This document shows, one piece after another, positions 1 to 8,433 of a stretch of 64,000 bases of DNA (its first letter is position 1; every line of letters begins with the position of its first letter). The stretch is from Chloroflexota bacterium. GTDB taxonomy: Bacteria; Chloroflexota; Ktedonobacteria; Ktedonobacterales; JADMIN01. The notes below the pieces were generated by a model. It did not search any database. It had not been told where the DNA came from and saw only the letters and a list, made by a program, of their open reading frames with translations. The position numbers and the translations under genes are program-made. The stretch lies in assembly GCA_021323855.1 (NCBI GenBank), contig JAJPKE010000045.1, positions 434,001 through 498,000 of the forward strand. Reading direction: 5' to 3'.

Positions 1-1218
1 CGTTTCGACGCACTGGCTGCACCCGGGCTGGTCAGCATTGGGCGGCGTGACGTAGGGGTTGGAGTCCGCAAAGACGCCGCTAATGGTGTTGGTGGCAGGA
101 TTGTAGGCCCAGATCGAGAAGCCATGACACGCCGTGAAGAAGCAATCATCGCCGAACGGATCGCCGAAGATGTTGAACGAGCTGACCAGATACTCCACGC
201 CTGGGTCCAGCACTGGCGTCGTGATCGTCTCCACCGGCTGCACGGTATCCAGGACCACGCCGCCCACTGTATAGTCGGCAACGAAGTTGGCAGTTACCGG
301 CAGGCCGTTCTGCATGGCCGCCTTGTTGGCAAAGCCGGACTCAGCATAGGAGTACGTTCCGGCAATCGAGTCGAACATGTTGCCGCTGAAGGCGATGACA
401 TCTTTGTTGAAGCCGAACTGCGTGTAGTCAGCGGCGTTGGTTGTGCCCAGCGACATGTCAAAGCTGTAGACATGCTCGATGCCCGTCTTCATGCTGAGAT
501 TGGCGATCCAATACTTCGTCACGAAGTCGCAGTTTGGCGCAATGCCAAAGCCTGGCGCACCTTCGACCTGAAGGAACGCCACCCAGAAGAGACCGGTGTT
601 CATATCGTAGAAGGCGCGGGGATCGCTGGTGAAGGGACCAGCAGGATCACAGCCCGCAGGGGTGGGATTGGGGATGCCAAAGAAGACCTGCGAGTTGACG
701 GGACCGACGACCGGCACTCCCTTTGTGTTGTAGATCTCAATCGAGGTATTGACCGCCTGCAAGACAAAGCTCGGCCCGGAAGCCAGCGCCATATCTGGCG
801 GCTGGCAGCCACCAAAATACGGGCAGATCGTTGCTGAATCTTGCATGCCCTGGAAGCCGATGACACTGCTCTTGCTGTCGCTCGTCTGCGCCAGCCCCGA
901 AGCTTTTGGCGCGTGCGTATTATGTGCCGCCGCCGCTTTGGCTGGTATGAGTTTGCTCCCGCTCAGCAGCGGCATGGAGCGATGGGCAGATGCCTGGCTG
1001 GCGGTTTCTTTGGGCAGATTGAACACATTCAAGGTCTGCCCGATCACCTGATGCCCTGCGATTGACTTGGCGCTGAGCTTTGGCCCCGATGTTGCCGAAT
1101 GGTGGGTTAAAGGGCTGGCGGCCACCATTGAGACGCTAACTGCGCTGACAACGAGCGCGACTGCGGCCAGGATGACAAACGTTTTCCCCGTCACATGTCG
1201 TGATTTCACCTGCTGCAT
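1..1218 (-). CDS. Secreted protein of unknown function, C-terminus cut by window edge
   Basis: The minus strand is open without a stop from 1218 to the left edge (406 codons). The product starts MQQVKSRHVTGKTF, a basic stretch followed by a roughly 20-residue Ala/Val-rich hydrophobic segment ending in VAAS, which reads as a signal peptide or N-terminal anchor. The mature part is rich in Gly, Asn, Thr and aromatic residues, with several Cys in short contexts (ICPYFGGCQPP, DDCFFTACHG) and repeated strand-like segments, as in exported beta-rich proteins, possibly a propeller. AGGAG abuts the ATG at 1218, so the GTG at 1209, nine bases from that AGGAG, may be the true start. I do not recognise the family. 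The opposite-strand reading frames here lack coding character. Confidence 0.75.
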   Translation of the reverse strand, partial: MQQVKSRHVTGKTFVILAAVALVVSAVSVSMVAASPLTHHSATSGPKLSAKSIAGHQVIGQTLNVFNLPKETASQASAHRSMPLLSGSKLIPAKAAAAHNTHAPKASGLAQTSDSKSSVIGFQGMQDSATICPYFGGCQPPDMALASGPSFVLQAVNTSIEIYNTKGVPVVGPVNSQVFFGIPNPTPAGCDPAGPFTSDPRAFYDMNTGLFWVAFLQVEGAPGFGIAPNCDFVTKYWIANLSMKTGIEHVYSFDMSLGTTNAADYTQFGFNKDVIAFSGNMFDSIAGTYSYAESGFANKAAMQNGLPVTANFVADYTVGGVVLDTVQPVETITTPVLDPGVEYLVSSFNIFGDPFGDDCFFTACHGFSIWAYNPATNTISGVFADSNPYVTPPNADQPGCSQCVET

Positions 1219-1683
1219 CTCCTGTCATGACGACACATACGACATTCTTTTATCTGCCGGCTATCTGCGGGTATGCGACAATCCACTGGTCTGATGAAGG
1301 GGTCAATCTGTTTTCAACCAGGCTAATCTTTCTGTGCTTTTCAGCATCCCATTGCTCTACCAGGAGCCATCCCGGTCTACATGACAACCCCACCACGTCA
1401 TGTCCCGCACGTTCGCCATACGAGAACGCACTCCGCTGTACGCACTCCACCACCACACTACCCGAAGGCATTTCTTGCGAGGAAGTGAACTTTGATCCTC
1501 TCGTCACGAAGACAAGTATACCTATGTTCCAGCAAGAAATCAACCAACATTCGTTCACAGCAAGGATATATGAACAAAGTGTCATCTTGTTACTTTGAGC
1601 AAGCATGGCGACATACCGGCTGGCCATGTGAGACGTTCGGGCACGCGCTGGCATGCGCGTGCCCATCGTGCTAGAGTGAGGGT
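1219..1683. other. Intergenic region between divergent genes
   Basis: This stretch separates the minus-strand secreted protein from the plus-strand thioredoxin gene, so it should hold both promoters. Short open frames on both strands have no ribosome binding site or recognisable product. I see no repeat or RNA gene. Confidence 0.5.
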
Positions 1684-2319
1684 ATGGTAAAATCACGCTT
1701 TTCCCTCCTCCCGATGACTGCTTCCCGCTGGCTCTGGACCGGCACGTTGCTGGCGGCGCTTGTGGCTGTGACGCTGGCGATTGCCACACGAGCGGCAACG
1801 CCGGCAAATGGCGTGACGCCGGGCGGCCATGCAGTCGTCGGTGCGCCAGCGCCCCATTTTGCGCTGCCTGCTGAACAGAATGGGCAATTGCTCGCGCAGC
1901 CTATTTCGCTTGCCGCAGAGCGCGGACATCCAGTCGTGTTGTTCTTCTTCTATTCGCTCTGCCCCCATTGTCTGGATCAGGCAGCGGCGGTGCAGACGCT
2001 CGCAGCGCAAGAAACGGTCCACGGCCTGGGCGTTTTCTATATTAATTCCCCAGCAGAATCCTCTGGAATCATCGCAGCGTATGCGCAGCGCCTGGGCATC
2101 ACCGCGCCGGTGCTGCTGGATAAAAGCGGTAGGGTTGCCGCCAACTATGGCATCGCTTCCTATCCTGCTACTGTTCTGGTTGACGGAAACGGTACCGTGC
2201 GCGAGGTATGGATTGGCGAAACCGGCGTGGACTCGTTACGTAGCGCCATCACGCCACTGCTCGCGGGCGCTCTGCGCGCGCCAGCCGCGCAAACTGCCTG
2301 GATGGGTCGCCATGTCTGA
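1684..2319 (+). CDS. Membrane-anchored thioredoxin-like (TlpA/redoxin) protein
   Basis: The 211-residue product has an N-terminal hydrophobic anchor or signal (about residues 17-38). A thioredoxin fold of the redoxin/TlpA type follows, introduced by VGAPAPHFALP. The active site is SLCPHCLDQ with Cys93 and Cys96; the cis-proline motif is IASYPATVLV. Family members act outside the membrane as thiol-disulfide reductants or oxidants, for example in cytochrome c maturation or disulfide repair. The CPHC dipeptide is the DsbA type and suggests a relatively oxidising couple. The gene overlaps cobU by 8 bases, so the two are probably translationally coupled. The substrate is unknown. Confidence 0.85.
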   Translation: MVKSRFSLLPMTASRWLWTGTLLAALVAVTLAIATRAATPANGVTPGGHAVVGAPAPHFALPAEQNGQLLAQPISLAAERGHPVVLFFFYSLCPHCLDQAAAVQTLAAQETVHGLGVFYINSPAESSGIIAAYAQRLGITAPVLLDKSGRVAANYGIASYPATVLVDGNGTVREVWIGETGVDSLRSAITPLLAGALRAPAAQTAWMGRHV

Positions 2320-2992
2320 CCACCCTCCCACTACCAACAAGCGTCTCGTGCTGATTCTGGGCGGCGCAAGGAGCGGCAAAAGCGCCTATGCTGAGCAACT
2401 GGCGCTACGGATGGCGCGCGGACACCCCCCCATCTATGTTGCCACGGCTACGCCAAGCGATGAGGAGATGCGCGCGCGAATTGCGGAGCATCGCCGCTTG
2501 CGGGATACAAGTGATGCTGGCTGGCTGACCATCGAGGCGCCGGACGATCCCGCCAGCGCGCTGGCCGCCGAGCAACGATTGCGCGAACCAGGAGTGGTGG
2601 TGCTGGACTGCCTGACATTGCTCGTTGCGAATCTGCTGCTTGGCGCTCTGCCATCGCTTGCCACCGATGATGGTAATAGCCGGGATACGCTGGATAGCGC
2701 AGCGGCGGCAGCCGTGGAGGAGCGCGCTGGACGGGCTATTGATGATGTGCTGGCTGTCTACGAACGCGGCGCGCGTTCGCTCATCATCGTCTCGAATGAG
2801 GTGGGAATGGGGATAGTGCCGGTGTATCCGTTGGGACGGCTCTATCGCGATCTGTTGGGCCGCCTCAACGCGCGCATCGCTGCGCGGGCCGACGCCGTGC
2901 TGCTGCTGGTGGCGGGATTGCCCATCGAGGTGAAATCCCTGTCACATGCCTGGAATGCCACCGCTGCCGATGTGCTTGGCCTCGATAGCTGA
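2312..2992 (+). CDS. cobU: Adenosylcobinamide kinase / adenosylcobinamide-phosphate guanylyltransferase
   Basis: CobU phosphorylates adenosylcobinamide and transfers GMP to the product to make GDP-cobinamide for nucleotide-loop assembly of vitamin B12. The 226-residue protein has the P-loop GGARSGKSAYAEQ near the N-terminus and RIAEHRRLRD with the His that receives GMP. It also has VVLDCLTLLVANLL and the long C-terminal signature beginning VSNEVGMGIVP. Length is normal for the family. The start is the ATG at 2312 inside the end of the thioredoxin gene; the same frame is open further upstream, but that part is antisense-like noise. No other cobalamin genes are visible, so the window does not show whether B12 is made de novo or salvaged. 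Confidence 0.93.
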   Translation: MSDHPPTTNKRLVLILGGARSGKSAYAEQLALRMARGHPPIYVATATPSDEEMRARIAEHRRLRDTSDAGWLTIEAPDDPASALAAEQRLREPGVVVLDCLTLLVANLLLGALPSLATDDGNSRDTLDSAAAAAVEERAGRAIDDVLAVYERGARSLIIVSNEVGMGIVPVYPLGRLYRDLLGRLNARIAARADAVLLLVAGLPIEVKSLSHAWNATAADVLGLDS

Positions 2993-3004
2993 TCAAAAGT
3001 CTCT

Positions 3005-3046
3005 CGGCTGTAAACAGCCGGAGCATGCGCGAAGTGGCTAAAGCCA
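3005..3046. terminator. Two consecutive hairpins between convergent cobU and fdhD
   Basis: CGGCTG-TAAA-CAGCCG (3005-3020) is followed by TGGC-TAAA-GCCA (3035-3046); both have TAAA loops. Neither has a long T-run, so simple intrinsic termination is uncertain. Their place between the stops of two convergent genes suggests an mRNA 3' end structure for either strand. Confidence 0.4.
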
Positions 3047-3110
3047 TCGGTCGTTGCTGGCTCTCTCAGCCCGTTGTTCGTGCGCCGGCACTTCACTGCC
3101 GCGATTTCTT

Positions 3111-4010
3111 TTAAACGATGCGCTGCGGGTTGGTGTAGATGTTGACGCTTTCGCCACGCAGAAACGCCGCCAGCGTAATGCCGGAGGCGCTGGCAAGGTC
3201 CACCGCCAGGCTCGATGGCGCGGAGACTGCCGCGATAATTGGGATGCCCGCCGCCAGTGCCTTCAGCACGATTTCGAAGGAGAGGCGTCCACTGACGAGC
3301 AAGACATGCCGGGCGAGTGGAAGGGCATCATCGAGCAGCGCACGCCCAATGAGCTTATCCACGGCATTGTGGCGGCCAATATCCTCGCGCAGCGCCAGCA
3401 GCGCGCCGTCTGCGGTAAAGAGCGCCGCCGCATGCAATCCGCCAGTGTAGGTGAAGACCTGTTGCTGCGCGCGCAGGCGGTCCGGCAGCGAGTAGAGCAG
3501 CGCCGCAGGGACCGTGAAGTCATCCACAGGCAGCGGCGGCAGGGTGGCGCAGGCGGCGGCAACACTGTTCTTGCCACAGATGCCACAACTGGCGTTGACG
3601 GTGAAGAGCCGCGAATAGCCGCTCTCGCTGGCGCGTTGCGCCAGATCAACGCCCGCCGCCGCTGTGACGACGATGACGTTTTCAGTGGGCAACCCATCGG
3701 TGTCAGTTCCCGTGGTTATGCTCGCCAGTTCAGCCCGCCGCGCCAGCAATCCCTCGCTGAAGAGGAAGCCCGCCGCCAGTTCTTCGTCGTGGCCTGGCGT
3801 GCGCATGATGGCCGCCAGCGAGGTGGGCGCGCCCTCTGGTCTCGCCACCTGCACCTCCAGCGGCTCCTCCACCGCCAGTTCATCCTGCGCGGCGCTGGTC
3901 GCCATCCCGTGCCAGCGCTGGATGGGGGCCGTCACCTGGCGCGTGGGGTCGAGTTGTGAGCGAATGGCGCTTTGCATGGTCTGCCTCGTTATTGTCGTCG
4001 CCTGTGGCAC
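3111..4010 (-). CDS. fdhD: Formate dehydrogenase accessory sulfurtransferase FdhD
   Basis: FdhD moves sulfur from a cysteine desulfurase to the molybdenum cofactor of formate dehydrogenase, which activates the enzyme. The 299-residue protein carries the active-site pair in ASCGICGKNS and the family motifs VFTYTGGLHAAALF and REDIGRHNAVDKLIG. LLVSGRLSFEIVLKA lies near the C-terminus. It starts with GTG at 4010, with GGTGAGG overlapping the stop of the upstream TetR gene only 5 bases away, so the two are one operon. An internal ATG at 3977 is a weaker alternative. No formate dehydrogenase subunit is in the window, so the client enzyme is encoded elsewhere. Confidence 0.93.
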   Translation of the reverse strand: MPQATTITRQTMQSAIRSQLDPTRQVTAPIQRWHGMATSAAQDELAVEEPLEVQVARPEGAPTSLAAIMRTPGHDEELAAGFLFSEGLLARRAELASITTGTDTDGLPTENVIVVTAAAGVDLAQRASESGYSRLFTVNASCGICGKNSVAAACATLPPLPVDDFTVPAALLYSLPDRLRAQQQVFTYTGGLHAAALFTADGALLALREDIGRHNAVDKLIGRALLDDALPLARHVLLVSGRLSFEIVLKALAAGIPIIAAVSAPSSLAVDLASASGITLAAFLRGESVNIYTNPQRIV

Positions 4011-4015
4011 TTACC

Positions 4016-4795
4016 TCACCGGTTCACGGATGATTGCGGCGTTTGTGGCGGGAAGATGCTGCGATCAATCATATTCGTCAGCGTTTGGATGAGCCGCTCA
4101 TCGCTGATCTGCGTTGCCGTTTGCAGGTTGGCCGCCTCCATCAACGTCAGGATGGCGAGCGCGGTCGCTTCGATATCCAGGTCCGGCCAGGTGATGCGGC
4201 GTTGCCGTGCCTGGCGCAGCCGCTCTTCGATCTGCGCCAGCACATAGCGGCGAATATGCTGCTGATATGGCGCCAACTCTGGTTCGAGCGACATGATTTC
4301 CTGCCAGACTCGCCGTAGCCCACTCTGCCCGGCGCTCAACACCGCCGTGACGGCTTGCTGAATCGTCTCGCGGTGGTTGTCATGCGAAAAATCCATCTGG
4401 GCAAGCTGGATATTGCCAAAGATTTCATCGAGTCGTTCGATGGCCAGCGTCATCAGCGCCTGCCGCTTGTTGCGAAAGTAATTGTAGAACGTCCCCACGC
4501 TGACGCCCGCCGCCGCTGCGATGTCGTCTGAGGTGGTCTGCGCATAGCCGCGCTCCATGAAGAGCGTGGCCGTTGCCTTGAGCAGATCGTCGCGTTTCTC
4601 GCGGCTGCGCGCCTGCTGGGGGATGCGCGGCAACTCTTTGCGCGCCGGAAAGAGCGTCTCCGCCAGCGCGGAGAGATGTTGCTCAACGGCAGCCTGCCCA
4701 TCTCTTGCTGTTGGCATCTGCGCGCACTGCTCATCATCGTTGTTGCGCGTCGCCTGTTGTGTTGCGCCGTTGGCGGCTCTATTGGCGTTTGCCAT
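4016..4795 (-). CDS. TetR/AcrR family transcriptional regulator
   Basis: The 259-residue protein has a disordered, Gln/Ala-rich extension of about 60 residues. A canonical TetR DNA-binding domain follows (KRDDLLKATATLFMERGYAQ, then DDIAAAAGVSVGTFYNYF). The remainder is a helical ligand-binding domain. I chose the ATG at 4795 because AGGAGG lies nine bases before it; an ATG at 4804 abuts that site and is too close. It is transcribed ahead of fdhD and may control its own operon. The ligand is unknown. Confidence 0.88.
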   Translation of the reverse strand: MANANRAANGATQQATRNNDDEQCAQMPTARDGQAAVEQHLSALAETLFPARKELPRIPQQARSREKRDDLLKATATLFMERGYAQTTSDDIAAAAGVSVGTFYNYFRNKRQALMTLAIERLDEIFGNIQLAQMDFSHDNHRETIQQAVTAVLSAGQSGLRRVWQEIMSLEPELAPYQQHIRRYVLAQIEERLRQARQRRITWPDLDIEATALAILTLMEAANLQTATQISDERLIQTLTNMIDRSIFPPQTPQSSVNR

Positions 4796-4935
4796 GCTGC
4801 CCATCCTCCTCGCACATCACCCTGGCCGCTGCTCATAGTAGGTGATTTTCCCGTTGCCAACTGTTATAACATGTTTTTGCCGGTTTAGCCGCTATTGTGC
4901 GGGATACTGTCGTGTATGTGGGATATGAGAGATCG

Positions 4936-5742
4936 CTATTGGGTGATCGGCTGGGCGATAGCCGCGCGCACATAAGCCAATGCGTTGCGTAGTTGCTCCG
5001 CGTGGCGGGCGCGACCAAAGAGGCCAATCTGGGTGGGGTGAATCTCCAGCGTCACCAGCCCGGTGTAGCCGTCACGCGCCAGCAAGCCGAGGAAACGATC
5101 AAGCGGCAACTGCCCTGCGCCTGGCAGTCTGTGGGTGTGGGGAACGCTGTCGTGCCAGATGACATCGTTCAGATGAACATTGCAGAGGACAGGCCGCACG
5201 ATATCATAGCAGGCGAGAATGTCTTCACCATTAGCGCCGGCATGGCAGGTATCGAACGTGACGCCGCAACCATGCTCTCCGGCGAAGTCTACGAGCGCGT
5301 GCAAGTCGTCCAGCAGATAGCGTTGTGGCCGCTGGATATACTGGTTGCTCTCCAAACCGATGCGCAGTTTGCCGCCGGTCAGCGCCAGCGCCTCGCGCAA
5401 TCCGGCGCTGAAGCGTTGGGCGCGCGGACTGCTGAGGCGCGAAAAGCCAGCGACATGCACCACGCAGGTATCCACGCCAAGCGCCTGCGTCACCGCCGCC
5501 AGTTGGGGGATGCTTTTCTCTGAGTGGCGCGGCCATCCCGGCAACATCCTGAACGGCGGATGCACGCTGAGAATCGGCACATCATAGGCGCTGGCGCTGC
5601 GTTGCAGCCACCGGACGCCGCCAATACTGTAGCCCAGCCCCAGCACCAATTCGACGCCATCATAGCCAATCTCACGCGCCAGAGTGAGGCTGTAGCTCAG
5701 GCTGCGATGATAGAAGGTGCCGGTAGAGAATGATATACGCAT
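4936..5742 (-). CDS. Sugar phosphate isomerase/epimerase-like TIM-barrel protein
   Basis: The 268-residue product fits the xylose-isomerase-like TIM barrel (AP endonuclease 2 superfamily). It opens with MRISFSTGTFYHRSL and has successive beta-strand motifs: IGYDGVELVL, ILSVHPPFR, VDTCVVHVAGF, LRIGLESNQY, GVTFDTCHAGANG, VLCNVHLND and LVTLEIHPT. The Glu, Asp, His and Glu residues at strand ends are where this superfamily binds a divalent metal. It follows the IMPase-like gene by 32 bases in the same direction, so both may act on polyol or sugar phosphates. The exact substrate cannot be read from sequence. Confidence 0.8.
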   Translation of the reverse strand: MRISFSTGTFYHRSLSYSLTLAREIGYDGVELVLGLGYSIGGVRWLQRSASAYDVPILSVHPPFRMLPGWPRHSEKSIPQLAAVTQALGVDTCVVHVAGFSRLSSPRAQRFSAGLREALALTGGKLRIGLESNQYIQRPQRYLLDDLHALVDFAGEHGCGVTFDTCHAGANGEDILACYDIVRPVLCNVHLNDVIWHDSVPHTHRLPGAGQLPLDRFLGLLARDGYTGLVTLEIHPTQIGLFGRARHAEQLRNALAYVRAAIAQPITQ

Positions 5743-5774
5743 GTGTGAAAGATACCCGCCTGGTTTCGCTCAGG

Positions 5775-6704
5775 TCAAGCCTGACCTAATATGGTGAGCA
5801 GTTCAGCGAGCAGCGCCGCGTTGGCCGTCGCCAATACACTATACGGATGGGTGAACGCGACGGGTCCAATTGGCTGCCCATCCGGCCCAACGAACAAGCC
5901 ACCCGCCTCCGTGAGAATAAGCGACGGCGCCAGGAAGTTTTCTGGCGTCAGTCGTTCGCGCAGATCAACGTAACCATCATAAGCGCCTTGCGCGACATAG
6001 CAGAGATCGAGGACCGTCGCGCCGGTGCGCCGGATGGTTGAGGCGCCGCCAATGATATCCCACAGCCGTTGCGCGACGTGCGCTCTGCCGGCCTCATCCA
6101 ATGCCGTAGCCAGTGGCGAGCGGGCGCGTCCGATGTTGATGCCGAGCATCGCATGGCGCAGTTCGCGAGTTGCGGAGGTGTGGCACGGCCTGCCATCTAT
6201 GGTTGCGCCCTGGCCACGCGCCGCCGAATAGAGCGTGCCAGTAAAGATGTCACCACAGACCGCATACGTGACCTGTGCTGGATCGAGCGCTGCGCCGAAG
6301 GGCAGCGCCGCCACCGCGAACCCGACTGAGCGGATGCCGCGCCGGAAATTGTTGCTGCCGTCGCAGGGGTCCAGCACCAGCGTCCAGCGTGGCTGCCGCC
6401 CGACGGTAATTTCGCCCGCTTCCTCGCTCAGCGCATGAAACGCGCCGAGTTCGCGCTCCGCGACGGCCAGCGCGATACGCTCTGCCTCGGCGTCGAAGGC
6501 GCGCGTCATCTCGCCTTTGGGGTTGGTCGCCACCTGCTCCCGCGCCTCGCTCGCCAGCCCATCGCCAAGCAGATAGCGACGCACCGCCGTAAACATTGCG
6601 ATGAAAGCCGGTCGCGGGTCGTCGCTCTCCTGCGCTGTCTCCTCGGAATTGCTCGATTCAGATGCTTGTTGCGTCATAGCCAATGCTTGCCCGTCCTTTG
6701 CCAT
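5775..6704 (-). CDS. Inositol monophosphatase-family protein
   Basis: The 309-residue protein shows the Li-sensitive phosphatase fold. ALSEEAGEITVG carries the first metal-binding Glu and LVLDPCDGSNNFRRG the DPxDGSxNF core. FGAALDPAQVTYAV lies in the middle and LILTEAGGLFVGPDG at the end. The usual WDxAAG motif reads ENFLAP here, so an Asp that normally binds a catalytic metal is Asn; activity may be altered. The start is the ATG at 6704, preceded by a GAGAG sequence; an in-frame ATG at 6725 is the alternative. It heads a two-gene unit with the TIM-barrel gene. Possible substrates are inositol, fructose-1,6- or nucleotide phosphates. Confidence 0.8.
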   Translation of the reverse strand: MAKDGQALAMTQQASESSNSEETAQESDDPRPAFIAMFTAVRRYLLGDGLASEAREQVATNPKGEMTRAFDAEAERIALAVAERELGAFHALSEEAGEITVGRQPRWTLVLDPCDGSNNFRRGIRSVGFAVAALPFGAALDPAQVTYAVCGDIFTGTLYSAARGQGATIDGRPCHTSATRELRHAMLGINIGRARSPLATALDEAGRAHVAQRLWDIIGGASTIRRTGATVLDLCYVAQGAYDGYVDLRERLTPENFLAPSLILTEAGGLFVGPDGQPIGPVAFTHPYSVLATANAALLAELLTILGQA

Positions 6705-6834
6705 ATATTTTTCATCTCTCTGCATATCGTACTACGGTATCACACGTAGGTTGGAGTCCGATTGTGGCTAGTCATGCCATCTCCGGTGAAACCGCCGTCG
6801 CCGTGTTATCATAACAGGCGAAACTGCGCCGATA

Positions 6835-8427
6835 TTGTGCATATGGAAACAACGCAAAGACCTTGCCAGTATTGTGGCTGGTGTGTGGCTGCGCTGGCAA
6901 TGGAGTAGGAGCAAAACTGTGCGGTTGCCCTGGCGTATGACGCATACCACACCGGCTGAGCAATCAGAGCAATCTGAGCAACAGCCGGTGGAGTCTGCCA
7001 TGCGCGCCACCGCCACTGCAACGCAGCCAACGCGACGCCGGGCGCGCTACTGGCTTTACGCGCTCGAAATCGCCGTCTTCATCGCCGCGCTGGCCGCCAC
7101 ACAGATTCTTTCCGCGAGCCTCTGGCGGCTGCCCAACGGTGATGTGGATGAATATTACGCCTATGCGCGTGCCTTCTGGGAGACACGCCCGCTCTTTCAT
7201 GCGCTGCCGGTCGAATATCCGCCGCTCGCCATCGTGCCGTTTACGCTGACGATCATCCCTGACCTGCCGAATTATTATCACATCGTCTTCGCCGTCTGGA
7301 TGGGCGCGCTAATGGTGGGCGGCTATATCGCGTTCCTGCGGCTGGCCGGTCGCCCGCGCGCGCTAATGTACGCTGTCTATCTCTTGCTCGGCACGTCGGC
7401 GACGCTGCTGGCGCGCTTCGACATCGTGCCGGCGCTGGTGGCGCTGCTGGCGCTCTGGTTCGCTGAACGCGGGCGCTTCGGCTACGCCTATATCTTCATC
7501 GCCGTTGGCGTGCTGCTGAAGCTCTATCCGGCGTTCCTCCTGCCTATCGTGCTGATCGAACACTGGCGTGCCGCCACACAGGTTGCCATCGTGGAGGGGC
7601 GCGAAACGGCGGAACGGGCGGCGAATTGGTGGCGCGGCGGACCGTTTCGGGCGGCGGCGCAGTTCTGGCGACTGCCAGCAACACAGCGCACCCTGCGTGG
7701 GCTGCTGCTCTGCCTCGGACTGATTCTGGGCTGCTTCGCCATCTCGTTCGTTCTCAATCCTGCCGGCACGCTCTCTGGCTTCCAGTACGCTGGTTCGCGC
7801 CCGCTTCAGGTGGAATCTACGCCGGCCTCGCTGCTCTGGCTTGGCTCGATCTTTGGCATCCCCGCGTATCCGAACTATTCCTACACCTCGCTCAATTTCG
7901 TCGGCCCGCTGGATACGCTCCTCAAACCGGCCTCGCTGGTGGCGCTGGTGGCCGGCTGCCTCTGGGTCTACTGGCGGCAGGCGCGAGGCAAGCTCACGGT
8001 TGGTCAGGCGTTCCTGGCGTGCCTGGGCATCGTGCTGGTGACGAACAAGATCTTCAGCCCGCAGTATCTCATCTGGATCATTCCGGTGGTCGCGTATGTC
8101 GAGGGATTCGATTGGCTCTGGCTGGCGGTTTGCTTCCTGACATGGTGCGACTTCCCCATCATCTATCAGTTGCACCACCCAATCCAGACAGTGACGTATA
8201 GCTGGCAATTCATGCCGGTGCTGGCGCTGCGCAATGGGTTGTTGCTCTACGCCACATTGCGTGTTATCATCCGCCCCAAGAAGACGCCGTTTCAGTTCCC
8301 TGGCAGCGCCTCCGGCCCACCGTCGCGGCGCACGACAACCGTAGACGAACGCGAGGCTCAAATTGCGGGAGAAGCCGGAAACGATGCCGAATCAGCAGCG
8401 CGCGATAGCCAGATCATAGGGGTATAG
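6835..8427 (+). CDS. Polytopic GT-C (GT87/DUF2029-like) glycosyltransferase
   Basis: The product has about ten membrane segments and the motifs of polyprenol-phosphate-sugar-dependent mannosyltransferase-like enzymes. GDVDEYYAYARAFWE supplies an acidic loop after the first membrane helix, followed by EYPPLAIVPF and later VGVLLKLYPAFLLPI and TNKIFSPQYLIWIIP. Such enzymes add sugars to lipid-linked or envelope glycans on the outer face of the membrane. The C-terminus is a polar tail. The ATG at 6937 (MTHTTPAEQ) gives a tidier N-terminus than 6835, and neither has a strong ribosome binding site. The TPR gene begins 6 bases downstream. Confidence 0.8.
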   Translation: MCIWKQRKDLASIVAGVWLRWQWSRSKTVRLPWRMTHTTPAEQSEQSEQQPVESAMRATATATQPTRRRARYWLYALEIAVFIAALAATQILSASLWRLPNGDVDEYYAYARAFWETRPLFHALPVEYPPLAIVPFTLTIIPDLPNYYHIVFAVWMGALMVGGYIAFLRLAGRPRALMYAVYLLLGTSATLLARFDIVPALVALLALWFAERGRFGYAYIFIAVGVLLKLYPAFLLPIVLIEHWRAATQVAIVEGRETAERAANWWRGGPFRAAAQFWRLPATQRTLRGLLLCLGLILGCFAISFVLNPAGTLSGFQYAGSRPLQVESTPASLLWLGSIFGIPAYPNYSYTSLNFVGPLDTLLKPASLVALVAGCLWVYWRQARGKLTVGQAFLACLGIVLVTNKIFSPQYLIWIIPVVAYVEGFDWLWLAVCFLTWCDFPIIYQLHHPIQTVTYSWQFMPVLALRNGLLLYATLRVIIRPKKTPFQFPGSASGPPSRRTTTVDEREAQIAGEAGNDAESAARDSQIIGV

Positions 8428-8433
8428 CCTGAG

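Noticed and set aside
124..837. 237-codon plus-strand open frame near the left edge
   Set aside because: The minus strand here encodes a continuous secreted protein with a signal peptide; the plus frame has no ribosome site or recognisable domain.
1829..2311. Upstream extension of the cobU frame
   Set aside because: It overlaps the thioredoxin gene in another frame; CobU homology starts at 2312.
3054..3959. 301-codon plus-strand open frame
   Set aside because: Antisense to fdhD, which has unmistakable motifs on the minus strand.
7363..8361. 332-codon minus-strand open frame
   Set aside because: Antisense to the GT-C glycosyltransferase; strongly charged composition typical of a reversed membrane-protein gene.
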